Assembly (NCBI GenBank): GCA_937890765.1
Contig: CALADQ010000013.1
Span: forward strand, 1-52,778
Direction of reading: 5' to 3'
DNA: 52,778 nt
DNA from: an uncultured Candidatus Neoarthromitus sp.
Lineage (GTDB): Bacteria; Bacillota; Clostridia; Clostridiales; Clostridiaceae
The notes beneath the pieces are model-generated. The model was not told the origin of the DNA and searched no databases. It saw only the letters and a program-made list of their open reading frames with translations. The position numbers and the translations under genes are program-made. Shown one piece after another: positions 7,905 through 16,258 of this stretch. Position 1 is the stretch's first letter. The number at the start of each line of letters is the position of its first letter.

Positions 7905-8264
7905 ATGATTAAGAAACTAGATAAGGTCAAAAATAGAAAAAGAAGACATATTAAGATCAGAAAGAAAATATCTGGAATCGCGAGTGTTCCTAGACTTTGT
8001 GTTTTTAGGAGTTCTAAGAATATTTATGCTCAATTGATTGATGATGAAAATGGTGTGACATTGGTTTCGGCTTCTAGTTTGGAAAAAGACTTTCTCAATG
8101 CTGGTAGTAATAAAGAAGCTGCAAGAGAAGTTGGAAAAAGAATAGCTCGTAAAGCTAGAGAAAAATCAATTAATAAGGTCGTATTTGATAGAAATGGTTA
8201 TTTGTATCATGGAAGAGTCTTAGAATTAGCTGAAGGTGCTAGGGAAGAGGGGCTAATATTCTAA
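7905..8264 (+). CDS. rplR: 50S ribosomal protein L18
   Basis: L18 is 119 aa and binds 5S rRNA with L5. The basic N-terminus followed by RLCVFRSSKNIYAQLIDDENG, VGKRIARKA and VFDRNGYLYHGRVLELAEGARE is diagnostic. ATG 7905 has a gggagagg site. Confidence 0.96.
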   Translation: MIKKLDKVKNRKRRHIKIRKKISGIASVPRLCVFRSSKNIYAQLIDDENGVTLVSASSLEKDFLNAGSNKEAAREVGKRIARKAREKSINKVVFDRNGYLYHGRVLELAEGAREEGLIF

Positions 8265-8284
8265 ATGAAGGAGGGAAATTTTAA

Positions 8285-8782
8285 TTGAAAATTAAAAACA
8301 ATATTTCTGATTTAAAGGAAAAAGTAGTTTTTATAAATAGAGTTACTAAAGTTGTTAAAGGTGGTAGAAATTTTAGATTTAGTGCTTTAGTTGTTGTTGG
8401 CGATGGTAAAGGGCATGTAGGTTTAGGAATGGGAAAATCAGCTGAAGTTCCAGATGCTATAAGAAAAGGTATAGAGGAAGCTAAAAAAAATTTAGTTTAT
8501 ATTCCTATAGTTAAAGATACTGTACCTCATGAAGTAGTTGGATTATTTGCTAAGTCAAAAGTTTTAGTAATGCCAGCTAGAAAGGGTACTGGAATTATAG
8601 CTGGTGGACCTGTTAGGAGTGTACTTGAATTGGTTGGTATAAAAAACGTTACTGCAAAATCTTTAGGTTCTAATAATCCTAAAAATGTAGTTAGTGCCAC
8701 GTTTGATGCTCTTTTATCTTTAAGAACTTTGGAAAAAATAGCTGAACTTAGAGGTAAAGAAGTTGCTCAGATAATAAGTTAG
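8285..8782 (+). CDS. rpsE: 30S ribosomal protein S5
   Basis: S5 (165 aa) is at the mRNA entry and decoding region and affects accuracy. The dsRBD-like N-terminal part (VTKVVKGGRNFRFSALVVVG, then GMGKSAEVPDAIRKG) and the C-terminal GTGIIAGGPVRSVLELVGIKN are clear. The start is TTG 8285 after gaaggaggg, with no better ATG available. Confidence 0.96.
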   Translation: MKIKNNISDLKEKVVFINRVTKVVKGGRNFRFSALVVVGDGKGHVGLGMGKSAEVPDAIRKGIEEAKKNLVYIPIVKDTVPHEVVGLFAKSKVLVMPARKGTGIIAGGPVRSVLELVGIKNVTAKSLGSNNPKNVVSATFDALLSLRTLEKIAELRGKEVAQIIS

Positions 8783-8792
8783 GAGTATGATT

Positions 8793-8972
8793 ATGGGAAA
8801 ACTAAGAATTTATCTAAAGCGTAGTTTAATTGGCAGAAAAAAAGATCAAGTAGGAACCGTGTACGCTTTAGGTTTGACAAAGATTGGAAATGTAGTGGAG
8901 CATGAAAAAAGTCCACAAATACTTGGAATGGTTAATAAGGTTAAATTCTTATTAGATGTAACTGAAGTATAA
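8793..8972 (+). CDS. rpmD: 50S ribosomal protein L30
   Basis: L30 is 59 aa here, the normal size. It reads KLRIYLKRSLIGRKKDQV and then LGLTKIGNVVEHEKSPQILGMVNKV, which is the family pattern. ATG 8793 is chosen over ATG 8787 because the aggag site at 8781-8785 would touch the latter. That site overlaps the rpsE stop. Confidence 0.95.
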   Translation: MGKLRIYLKRSLIGRKKDQVGTVYALGLTKIGNVVEHEKSPQILGMVNKVKFLLDVTEV

Positions 8973-8986
8973 AGGAGGGTTTAATA

Positions 8987-9427
8987 ATGAGACTGCACCA
9001 ATTGAAACCAGCTCCTGGTAGTAGACGTAAAGTAAAAAGATTAGGAAGAGGTACAGGATCAGGGCTAGGAAGAAACTCAGGTAAGGGTGAAAAAGGTCAA
9101 AAATCTAGAAGTGGTGGTGGAGTTAGATTAGGATTTGAAGGAGGGCAAATGCCACTTTATAGACGTGTTCCTAAAAGAGGATTTAATAATCCGTTTAAGA
9201 GAAGTTATGCTATTTTAAATTTAGAGAGATTAAATATTTTTGCTGATGGGATTGAAATTACAGAAGAGCTTTTACTTGAAAAAGGTCTTATTGGTGAAAT
9301 AAAAGATGGTGTTAAGATATTAGGTAAAGGTGATTTAGAGAGGAGTTTAACTATTAGAGTTTCTAAATTTTCACAATCAGCTAAAGAAAAAATTAAGGCT
9401 GTTGGTGGAAAAGCAGAGGTGATATAG
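8987..9427 (+). CDS. rplO: 50S ribosomal protein L15
   Basis: L15 (146 aa) is a late assembly protein with a long glycine- and arginine-rich N-terminal extension running through 23S rRNA. GRGTGSGLGRNSGKGEKGQK and GFEGGQMPLYRRVPKRGF are diagnostic. It precedes secY by 5 bp. Confidence 0.97.
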   Translation: MRLHQLKPAPGSRRKVKRLGRGTGSGLGRNSGKGEKGQKSRSGGGVRLGFEGGQMPLYRRVPKRGFNNPFKRSYAILNLERLNIFADGIEITEELLLEKGLIGEIKDGVKILGKGDLERSLTIRVSKFSQSAKEKIKAVGGKAEVI

Positions 9428-9432
9428 GTTAA

Positions 9433-10707
9433 ATGTTTAAAATTTTACGTAATGCCTTTAAAGTTGAGGATCTTAGGAAGAGAATACTATTTACTTTGTT
9501 TATTGTAATAATATTTAGGTTGGGTAATTTTATACCAGTTCCTGGAGTTAATACAGAGAGCTTGAAACAGTTAACATCTACTGGTCTGTTTGGATTTTAT
9601 GATTTGATATCTGGGGGTGCCTTAGAAAGATTTAGTATTTTTGCTTTAGGTGTTGTTCCTTACATAAATTCTTCTATAATAGTTCAACTATTGTCTATGT
9701 CAATACCTAAGTTTGAACAATTATCAAAGGAAGGTGAAGAAGGACGTAAAAAATTGCAAAATATAACAAGATATTTAGCAATATTTTTGTCTTTTATTCA
9801 ATCATATGGTTCTTATTTGTTGATATCTAATGCAGGAGCTATACAAAACAAATCTTTTTTGTCATTGATATTTGTTGTTGCAACCTTGGTTACAGCATCT
9901 GCACTTTTAGTTTGGATAGGAGATCAAGTTAGTTTGCATGGTATAGGTAATGGGGTTTCATTATTTATTTTTGTAAATATAGTTTCTAGGTTTCCTACCA
10001 TGTTTATACAAATAAATGCTCTTCAGCAAGCTGGAGAAGTTGGATTGATAGAAATTGTTTTATTTATAATTGTTGCCATAGGTTTGTTAGTTTGGACTAT
10101 ATATATGAATTTAGCTGAAAGAAGAATTTCAGTACAGTATGCAGGTAAACAGTTAGCGGGAAATAATGGTAATAACCAGGCACATATACCTTTTAGTATA
10201 ACTGGTTCAGCAGTAATAGCTATTATATTTGCTACTTCCGTTCTTCAATTTCCAGCTACAGTTGGGGCGTTTTTTTCCCAAGATGCTTGGATAAATAGGA
10301 TTTTAGTTAATGGAACATATAGTCCATTTAGGATAAATTCTTGGTTATATATTTTGTTATTTTCTTTATTGATAGTGTTTTTTACTTGGTTTTATTCTCA
10401 GGTTACATATAAGCCTGACGAAATGGCAGAAAATATGAGTAAATCTGCTGGATTTATACCAGGAATAAGACCAGGGGAAGCTACAGCAAGATATATAGAA
10501 AGAATTTTAGATAGAATTTCTATAATAGGTGGTATTTTTGGAGCTATATTGGCTTTATTTCCTATTTTTATGGATTTATTTACTCCTTTTAAGGGACTGC
10601 AGTTTGGAGGTACAATGCTTTTAATATTGATTGGAACTTCTTCTGATACCATGAGACAACTTGAGTCTCAATTGATTTTAAGACATTATAGTGGATTTTT
10701 AAAATAA
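9433..10707 (+). CDS. secY: Preprotein translocase subunit SecY
   Basis: SecY (424 aa) is the channel of the Sec translocon, with about ten membrane helices. The N-terminal FRLGNFIPVPGVN, the plug-region GLFGFYDLISGGALERFSIFALGVVPYINSSI and the C-terminal DTMRQLESQLILRHYSGFLK are characteristic. The gene lies in its usual place between rplO and adk. The upstream sequence gives only a weak Shine-Dalgarno site, suggesting coupling to rplO. Confidence 0.97.
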   Translation: MFKILRNAFKVEDLRKRILFTLFIVIIFRLGNFIPVPGVNTESLKQLTSTGLFGFYDLISGGALERFSIFALGVVPYINSSIIVQLLSMSIPKFEQLSKEGEEGRKKLQNITRYLAIFLSFIQSYGSYLLISNAGAIQNKSFLSLIFVVATLVTASALLVWIGDQVSLHGIGNGVSLFIFVNIVSRFPTMFIQINALQQAGEVGLIEIVLFIIVAIGLLVWTIYMNLAERRISVQYAGKQLAGNNGNNQAHIPFSITGSAVIAIIFATSVLQFPATVGAFFSQDAWINRILVNGTYSPFRINSWLYILLFSLLIVFFTWFYSQVTYKPDEMAENMSKSAGFIPGIRPGEATARYIERILDRISIIGGIFGAILALFPIFMDLFTPFKGLQFGGTMLLILIGTSSDTMRQLESQLILRHYSGFLK

Positions 10708-10723
10708 TTGGGGATGATCTTTA

Positions 10724-11383
10724 GTGAAAATAGTGTTAATGGGTCCACCTGGAGTTGGCAAAGGAACTCAATCTAAGTTAATATGTGATAATTATAAGAT
10801 TGAACATATTTCTACTGGTAATATTTTGAGAAAATGTATAAATGAAAATACTGAAGTAGGAAAAAAAATTCTTAGCTATAATATATATGAAGGCAATTTT
10901 GTACCGGATGATTTAGTAAATAACTTAATTAAGGATATGAAGGAAAATGGATTTTTAGATAAATCTTATTTACTAGATGGGTATCCCAGAACTTTTTCTC
11001 AAGCCATGTTTTATAGTGATGAGATTTTGGATAAATTTGATAGGTATATGGTTATATATTTGAATTCTAGTAAAGATGATATATTTAGGAGAATTTCTGA
11101 AAGAAGAACTTGTATAAATTGTGGATATACTTATAATTTAAGAAAAAATGCTCCTAAAGTAGTTGATGTCTGTGATAGATGTGGTAGTGTTTTAATTCAA
11201 AGAGCTGATGATGATCCGAGTGTCTTTAATAGGAGACTTGAAATATATGAAAAATTAACATCTAGTATTGTTAAATACTTTATGGATAAGAGAGTTTTGT
11301 TTGAAGTGAACGCTTCTGGTGAGATTGATGAAGTGTTTAATAAAATTAAAAAAATTATAGGAGAATTCTATGATTTATATTAA
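10724..11383 (+). CDS. adk: Adenylate kinase
   Basis: This enzyme catalyses ATP + AMP = 2 ADP. The P-loop GPPGVGKGT is at residues 7-15 and the AMP-binding DGYPRT is present. The lid carries CxxC and CxxC (CINC, CDRC), the zinc-binding lid of Gram-positive enzymes. It is 219 aa, so it is a long-form kinase. The start is GTG 10724. Its 3' end overlaps map by 14 bases. Confidence 0.96.
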   Translation: MKIVLMGPPGVGKGTQSKLICDNYKIEHISTGNILRKCINENTEVGKKILSYNIYEGNFVPDDLVNNLIKDMKENGFLDKSYLLDGYPRTFSQAMFYSDEILDKFDRYMVIYLNSSKDDIFRRISERRTCINCGYTYNLRKNAPKVVDVCDRCGSVLIQRADDDPSVFNRRLEIYEKLTSSIVKYFMDKRVLFEVNASGEIDEVFNKIKKIIGEFYDLY

Positions 11384-12113
11384 AAATGATCATGATATTT
11401 CTTTAATGAAAAAAGCAGGTGAAATAGTTAGAGATACTTTAAATTTGATTGAATCTTTAATTAAGAGTGGGATTACTACTAGGTATTTAGATAATAAAGC
11501 TGAGGAATTTATTTTGAAATGTAAAGGTAAACCTTCTTTTAAAGGATATTATGGATTTCCATCAACTCTATGTGTATCCGTTAATAACGAAGTTATACAT
11601 GGAATACCTTCAGATAAGCTTATAAAAGATGGAGATATAGTTAGTGTAGATTGTGGTGCTAATATTCATGGATTTCATGCTGATGCTGCTAGAACGTTTG
11701 GTGTAGGTAATATTACCTATGAATCTAAAAAGTTAATAAATGTTACCAGAGATAGTTTTTTTGAGGGTGTTAAGTACATAAGAGATGGCAATAGAATTGG
11801 CGATGTATCTAATGCTATACAAATGTATGTTGAAGGAAATGGTTATTTTTTAGTTAAGTCATTTACTGGTCATGGTATTGGTAGGGAATTGCACGAAGCA
11901 CCTGAGGTGCCTAATTTTGGGAAAAAAGGATTTGGAGTAGTTTTGAAGAAGGGAATGGCTATAGCTGTTGAACCTATGGTTAATGTAGGAACTGAACATG
12001 TTAGAGTTTTAGACGATAATTGGACTGTTATAACTAGTGATGGAAGTTTGTCTGCTCATTATGAAAACACTGTTATAGTAACTGAAGGAGAGCCTGAGAT
12101 TATAACTTTGTAG
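11370..12113 (+). CDS. map: Methionine aminopeptidase, type I
   Basis: This enzyme removes the initiator methionine from nascent proteins. At 247 aa it matches the type Ia class. Metal-ligand regions are visible: VSVDCGANIHGFHADAARTF, FTGHGIGRELHEAP and AVEPMVN. ATG 11370 lies within the end of adk, whose last codons supply the ggag ribosome site. Position between adk and infA is conserved in Firmicutes. Confidence 0.97.
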   Translation: MIYIKNDHDISLMKKAGEIVRDTLNLIESLIKSGITTRYLDNKAEEFILKCKGKPSFKGYYGFPSTLCVSVNNEVIHGIPSDKLIKDGDIVSVDCGANIHGFHADAARTFGVGNITYESKKLINVTRDSFFEGVKYIRDGNRIGDVSNAIQMYVEGNGYFLVKSFTGHGIGRELHEAPEVPNFGKKGFGVVLKKGMAIAVEPMVNVGTEHVRVLDDNWTVITSDGSLSAHYENTVIVTEGEPEIITL

Positions 12114-12115
12114 TT

Positions 12116-12124
12116 TGTTATAAT
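12116..12124 (+). promoter_or_regulatory. Candidate internal extended -10 promoter before infA
   Basis: TGTTATAAT (TGn followed by a perfect TATAAT) lies just after map in the only appreciable gap of this part of the operon, 43 bases before infA. There is no clear -35 element. It could supply extra infA-rpmJ-rpsM-rpsK-rpsD-rpoA transcription. Confidence 0.35.
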
Positions 12125-12166
12125 TTGGAATATTGTTATTAATTATGTCAAAGGGGGTTAAAGTGA

Positions 12167-12385
12167 ATGGCTAAAGATGATATTATAGAGATGCAAGGAA
12201 CGGTTAGAGAATCTTTACCAAATGCCATGTTTCAAGTAGAACTTGAGAGCGGACATATGATTCTTGCACATATTTCAGGAAAATTGAGAATGAATTTTAT
12301 AAGGATAATTCCTGGAGATAAAGTAAAGATAGAGATGTCTCCTTATGATTTAACCCGTGGTAGAATAACCTGGAGAGCTAAATAA
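12167..12385 (+). CDS. infA: Translation initiation factor IF-1
   Basis: IF-1 (72 aa) is a single OB-fold protein occupying the A site during initiation. MAKDDIIEMQGTV, LPNAMFQVELESGH and GDKVKIEMSPYDLTRGRI are the family pattern. A strong aaaggggg-like site precedes the ATG. Confidence 0.97.
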   Translation: MAKDDIIEMQGTVRESLPNAMFQVELESGHMILAHISGKLRMNFIRIIPGDKVKIEMSPYDLTRGRITWRAK

Positions 12386-12401
12386 TTTATGGGAGGATAT
12401 T

Positions 12402-12515
12402 ATGAAGGTAAGAGCATCAGTTAAGCCTATGTGTGAAAAATGTAGAATTATAAAAAGAAAAGGTAAAGTAATGGTTATATGTGAAACGCCAAAACATAAA
12501 CAAAAGCAAGGATAA
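12402..12515 (+). CDS. rpmJ: 50S ribosomal protein L36 (zinc type)
   Basis: A 37-aa ORF starting at ATG 12402 after gggagga. It reads MKVRASVKPMCEKC and then CRIIKRKGKVMVIC with a later histidine, giving the C-C-C-H zinc site of the cysteine-containing L36 form. It has the exact family length and lies between infA and rpsM as expected. Confidence 0.96.
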   Translation: MKVRASVKPMCEKCRIIKRKGKVMVICETPKHKQKQG

Positions 12516-12540
12516 GGAAATGGAGGTGAATTTTTAGAAA

Positions 12541-12909
12541 ATGGCTAGAATTTCAGGAATAGATATTCCAAAAGATAAGAGAGTTGAAGTTAGTTTAACT
12601 TATATTTACGGAATAGGGTTATCTACATCTAGGAAAATATTAAAGGCAACTAATATAAATCCAGACACTAGAGTCAAAGATTTAAATGAGGAAGAAATTA
12701 ACTCAATTAGAGATTTTATAAATAAAAATCTTAAAGTAGAAGGAGATTTAAGACGAGATGTTGCTTTAAGTATAAAGAGACTTATAGAAATTGGTTGCTA
12801 TAGAGGAGTAAGACATAGAAAAAGGTTACCATTGAGAGGTCAAAGAACTAAAACAAATGCACGAACTGTTAAAGGCCCTAGAAAGACAATAGCAAATAAG
12901 AAAAAGTAA
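12541..12909 (+). CDS. rpsM: 30S ribosomal protein S13
   Basis: S13 (122 aa) forms bridges to the 50S subunit and contacts the P-site tRNA. MARISGIDIPKDKRVEVSL, the YIYGIGLSTSRKIL helix-hairpin-helix and GCYRGVRHRKRLPLRGQRTKTNAR are diagnostic. A ggaggtg site is present; the start is ATG 12541. Confidence 0.97.
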   Translation: MARISGIDIPKDKRVEVSLTYIYGIGLSTSRKILKATNINPDTRVKDLNEEEINSIRDFINKNLKVEGDLRRDVALSIKRLIEIGCYRGVRHRKRLPLRGQRTKTNARTVKGPRKTIANKKK

Positions 12910-12925
12910 GGAGGTAGAGTTTTAA

Positions 12926-13324
12926 ATGGCAGTTCAAAAATCTAAAAAAGTCAATAGACGAAAAAAAGATAGAAAAAATGTAGATCGTGGATCAGCGCAT
13001 ATTAAATCAACTTTTAATAATTCAATAGTTACATTGACTGATATTAATGGTAATACTTTATCTTGGTCAAGTGCTGGAGCTTTAGGATTTAAGGGTTCTA
13101 GAAAGAGTACTCCGTATGCGGCACAAATGGCAGCAGAAACTGCAGCTAAAAATGCAATGGAACATGGACTTAAGAGCATAGAAGTTTATGTTAAAGGACC
13201 TGGTTCGGGAAGAGAGGCGGCTATAAGATCTCTTCAGGCAGCTGGATTGGAAATAACTTTAATAAAAGATGTAACACCAATTCCTCATAATGGATGTAGA
13301 CCACCTAAGAGGAGAAGGGTTTAA
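12926..13324 (+). CDS. rpsK: 30S ribosomal protein S11
   Basis: S11 (132 aa) is on the 30S platform near the Shine-Dalgarno duplex. GSAHIKSTFNNSIVTLTD, GFKGSRKSTPYAAQMAAE and VKGPGSGREAAIRSLQAAGL, plus the basic end GCRPPKRRRV, identify it. The start is ATG 12926 with an aaggaggt site. Confidence 0.97.
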   Translation: MAVQKSKKVNRRKKDRKNVDRGSAHIKSTFNNSIVTLTDINGNTLSWSSAGALGFKGSRKSTPYAAQMAAETAAKNAMEHGLKSIEVYVKGPGSGREAAIRSLQAAGLEITLIKDVTPIPHNGCRPPKRRRV

Positions 13325-13338
13325 TTTGGAGGTGTAAA

Positions 13339-13965
13339 ATGGCTAAATATAATGGTCCACAATGTAAATTATGTAGAAGAGAGGGTACTAAATTATTTTT
13401 AAAAGGTGATAGATGTTATTCGAGTAAATGTTCTGTTGTTAAGAGGCAAAGTGCTGGTGCTCCTGGTCAACATGGACAAATGAGGAAGAAGTTATCTAAC
13501 TTTGGGATCCAATTAAGAGAAAAGCAAAAAGCTAAGAGAATATATGGAATGCTTGAAAAACAATTTAGATTAACTTATAATAAGGCAGATAAAAGACCAG
13601 GTATTACTGGTGAAAATTTAATAACTTTCCTTGAAATGAGATTAGATAATGTGGTATTTAAGTTAGGCTTTGCAAATTCAAGAAGAGAAGCTAGACAATT
13701 GGTTTCACATGGTCATTTTTGTGTAAATGGACGTAAAGTTAATATACCATCCTACCAAGTTAAGGTTGGGGATATTGTAGGAATTAGAGAAAAAAGCCGT
13801 TCAATCGAGAAATTTAAAGTTTTATTTGAAAATTCTAAACCTCTTCCAGCTTGGCTTGCAATAGAAGGAGAAAGGTACATGGGAAAGGTTGTGTCTATTC
13901 CTTCAAAAGATGATTTAAATGTTCAATTTAATGAAACTCTTATAGTAGAGTTTTACAGCAAGTAA
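13339..13965 (+). CDS. rpsD: 30S ribosomal protein S4 (zinc type)
   Basis: S4 (208 aa) nucleates 30S assembly. The N-terminus carries four cysteines (CKLC, then C and C a little later), the zinc-binding version. The S4 RNA-binding domain is seen as RLDNVVFKLGFANSRREARQLVSHGHF. It is in the alpha operon between rpsK and rpoA; in B. subtilis rpsD is elsewhere, whereas clostridia keep it here. Confidence 0.96.
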   Translation: MAKYNGPQCKLCRREGTKLFLKGDRCYSSKCSVVKRQSAGAPGQHGQMRKKLSNFGIQLREKQKAKRIYGMLEKQFRLTYNKADKRPGITGENLITFLEMRLDNVVFKLGFANSRREARQLVSHGHFCVNGRKVNIPSYQVKVGDIVGIREKSRSIEKFKVLFENSKPLPAWLAIEGERYMGKVVSIPSKDDLNVQFNETLIVEFYSK

Positions 13966-13980
13966 TTTTTGAATCAGTTG

Positions 13981-14006
13981 CCCTTAAAAATATATGTTAA
14001 GGGAGG
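13981..14006 (+). promoter_or_regulatory. Hairpin overlapping the rpoA ribosome-binding site
   Basis: cccttaa (13981-13987) pairs perfectly with ttaaggg (13997-14003), and the 3' arm contains the first half of the rpoA Shine-Dalgarno sequence aagggagg (13999-14006). The fold would partly hide the site. Whether it regulates rpoA is inference. Confidence 0.5.
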
Positions 14007-14012
14007 TTATAT

Positions 14013-14957
14013 ATGTTTGATATTGAAACACCTAAAATTGAGTGTGTAGAGTCTAATGAAAATGGTACCTATGGTAAGTATGTTGTTGAACCTTTAGAAA
14101 GAGGTTATGGAACTACTTTAGGCAATTCTTTGAGGAGAATTTTATTGTCGTCTTTGCCTGGGGTTGCTACTACTTTAATTAAAATTGATGGAGTGTTACA
14201 CGAATTTTCCACTATCAAGGGTGTGAAAGAAGATGTAACAGAGATAATTTTAAATATTAAAGAGCTTGCCTTAAGAATGGAAGAAGAAGGAAGCAAAATT
14301 CTCAACTTGAATGTTAAAGGTGGTAGGGTTGTTACTGCTGGAGATATAGACGTAGAAGAGGGAATTGAAATTATAAATAAAGATTTACATATAGCTACAC
14401 TTGAAGAAGATGGACATTTAAATATGGAAATTACAGTTAACAAAGGTAGAGGATATGTTCCGCAAAATAAAAATAAAGTGGAAAATAGCATAGGGCACAT
14501 ACCAATTGATTCTATTTATACTCCTGTTAAAAGAGTTAATTTTACAGTGGAAAACACGAGAGTAGGTCAAGTTACTGATTATGATAAATTGACTATTGAG
14601 GTTTGGACTAATGGATCTATAAAAGTAGATGAGGCTATAAGTTATTCTTCAAAAATATTAATTGAGCATTTTAAATTGTTTTTAGGACTTACTAAAGAAG
14701 CAAGTGAAGTTGTTGTTATGGTGCAGAAAGAAGAAGATAAAAAGGAAAAAGTTCTAGAAATGACAATTGAAGAGTTGGATTTTTCAGTTAGAAGTTATAA
14801 TTGTTTAAAACGTGCGGGAATAAATACAGTTCAAGAACTTGCTCAAAAGTCTTTAGAAGATATGATGAAGGTTAGAAATTTAGGTAAGAAGTCTTTAGAA
14901 GAGGTTGAAAAGAAACTTAAAGATTTGGGGCTTAGTTTAAGACAAAATGATGAATAG
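14013..14957 (+). CDS. rpoA: DNA-directed RNA polymerase subunit alpha
   Basis: This subunit (314 aa) dimerises to scaffold RNA polymerase. The N-terminal domain has the typical PLERGYGTTLGNSLRRILLSSLPG. The C-terminal domain, from about residue 245, has LDFSVRSYNCLKRAGINTVQEL and VRNLGKKSLEEV for UP-element and activator contact. Start is ATG 14013; its ribosome site lies in a hairpin (see separate entry). Confidence 0.97.
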   Translation: MFDIETPKIECVESNENGTYGKYVVEPLERGYGTTLGNSLRRILLSSLPGVATTLIKIDGVLHEFSTIKGVKEDVTEIILNIKELALRMEEEGSKILNLNVKGGRVVTAGDIDVEEGIEIINKDLHIATLEEDGHLNMEITVNKGRGYVPQNKNKVENSIGHIPIDSIYTPVKRVNFTVENTRVGQVTDYDKLTIEVWTNGSIKVDEAISYSSKILIEHFKLFLGLTKEASEVVVMVQKEEDKKEKVLEMTIEELDFSVRSYNCLKRAGINTVQELAQKSLEDMMKVRNLGKKSLEEVEKKLKDLGLSLRQNDE

Positions 14958-14972
14958 TAGGAGGTGTTTTTT

Positions 14973-15314
14973 ATGGCTTCGCAAAGAAAATTAGGAAGAT
15001 CAACAGATCATAGAATAGCTATGCTTAAAAATTTAGTTACGAGTTTTTTGAAGTATGGTAAAATCGTAACAACTGTAACTAGGGCTAAAGAAACTCAAAG
15101 TTTGGCTGAAAAAATGATTACTTTTGCAAAAAGGGGAGATTTGCACGCAAGGCGTCAAGTTTTGTCTTTTGTTAAAGAGGAAAAAGTTGCAAAAAATTTA
15201 TTCGATGAAATTGCTAGTAAATATCAAGAAAGAAATGGCGGATACACTAGAATTGTAAAACTTGGACCAAGAAGAGGCGATGGTTCTGAAATGGTTATTT
15301 TAGAATTGGTATAG
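14973..15314 (+). CDS. rplQ: 50S ribosomal protein L17
   Basis: L17 (113 aa) is at the tunnel exit side of the 50S subunit. RKLGRSTDHRIAMLKNLVTS and the end GGYTRIVKLGPRRGDGSEM are diagnostic. ATG 14973 is chosen because taggaggtg precedes it; an in-frame ATG at 14964 sits on the ribosome site. It is the last gene of the super-operon. Confidence 0.96.
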   Translation: MASQRKLGRSTDHRIAMLKNLVTSFLKYGKIVTTVTRAKETQSLAEKMITFAKRGDLHARRQVLSFVKEEKVAKNLFDEIASKYQERNGGYTRIVKLGPRRGDGSEMVILELV

Positions 15315-15325
15315 TTTTTGTTCTT

Positions 15326-15367
15326 GAGAAATTAAGAAGCTTATCTTAATTTCTCTTTTTGTTTTTT
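15326..15367 (+). terminator. Rho-independent terminator of the ribosomal operon
   Basis: A 12-bp perfect stem, gagaaattaaga (15326-15337) with tcttaatttctc (15344-15355), has a 6-base loop and is followed by an almost unbroken T tract. It ends the rpsJ-rplQ transcription unit. Confidence 0.9.
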
Positions 15368-15376
15368 TGGATATTT

Positions 15377-15385
15377 TGTTATAAT
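15377..15385 (+). promoter_or_regulatory. Candidate extended -10 promoter for ecfA1
   Basis: TGTTATAAT, an extended -10 element, lies directly after the operon terminator and 34 bases before ecfA1. The -35 region is poor (T-rich), as is common with extended -10 promoters. Confidence 0.55.
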
Positions 15386-15418
15386 GTATTATAAATAAAT
15401 TTCAGAAAAGGAACTAGT

Positions 15419-16258
15419 ATGGTAAATTGTATAGAAATTAGGGATGTTTGTTTTAAATACAATAACAATGATGATTTTGTTTTAAATCATGTGAGTTTAA
15501 AAATAAATCAAGGTGAGTTTGTTTCCATAGTAGGTGGAAATGGTTCAGGTAAATCAACTTTATCCAAGCTTATAAATGGAATTTATGAGCTTAAGCATGG
15601 AGATATATTTGTTAACTCTCTGAGTGTTAAAGATAAAAAAAATATTTTGGATATAAGGAAGCTTGTTTCTATTGTTTTTCAAAATCCTGATAATCAAATT
15701 GTTTCAACTCTCGTTTTAGATGATGTTATTTTTGGATTGGAAAATATTTTAAAAGATAGAGAAGAAATTTTGAAAAGAGCTGAGGCTTCTTTAGTTGATG
15801 TTGGAATGGGAGAATATAAAAATCATAATACAAATATGCTTTCGGGGGGACAAAAGCAACGGGTTTCCATTGCGGGGGTTTTGTCAATGAAGCCTAAGTA
15901 TATTATTTTTGATGAGTCTACTTCCATGCTTGACCCTGAAGGGAAAAATCAGATTTTAGGTATACTTAAGGATATAAATAAGAATCATGGAATTACTGTG
16001 ATTTTAATAACTCATTTTATTGAAGAATGTATTTTGAGTGATAGAATGATTGTGCTTACTAATGGTTTTGTTAAATATGATGGTGCTCCAAAAAATATTT
16101 TGTGGGATGAAAAATTTTTGAACGAAAATTTTTTAGACACAACTTATTCGTGTAAAATTTCTAATTATTTGAAAAAATTAGGACTTCACAATGAAAATAA
16201 TATTTTTAATTTAGAGGAGCTTGTGGATTTAATATGTCGATTGAATTTAAAAATGTAG
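15419..16258 (+). CDS. ecfA1: ECF transporter ATPase EcfA1 (CbiO-type)
   Basis: This is an ATP-binding subunit of an energy-coupling factor (vitamin uptake) transporter, 279 aa. Walker A GGNGSGKST, Q-loop FQNPDNQ, signature LSGGQKQR and Walker B with YIIFDESTSMLD are visible in order. Its 3' end overlaps ecfA2 by 25 bases, and ecfT follows. The trio between rplQ and truA is the conserved Firmicute arrangement. No substrate-binding S component is adjacent, as expected for a shared (group II) ECF module. Confidence 0.93.
   Translation: MVNCIEIRDVCFKYNNNDDFVLNHVSLKINQGEFVSIVGGNGSGKSTLSKLINGIYELKHGDIFVNSLSVKDKKNILDIRKLVSIVFQNPDNQIVSTLVLDDVIFGLENILKDREEILKRAEASLVDVGMGEYKNHNTNMLSGGQKQRVSIAGVLSMKPKYIIFDESTSMLDPEGKNQILGILKDINKNHGITVILITHFIEECILSDRMIVLTNGFVKYDGAPKNILWDEKFLNENFLDTTYSCKISNYLKKLGLHNENNIFNLEELVDLICRLNLKM

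Noticed and set aside
14105..14500. 131-aa minus-strand ORF inside rpoA
   Set aside because: It is antisense to a certain gene, has no ribosome site, and resembles no protein; it is a shadow frame.
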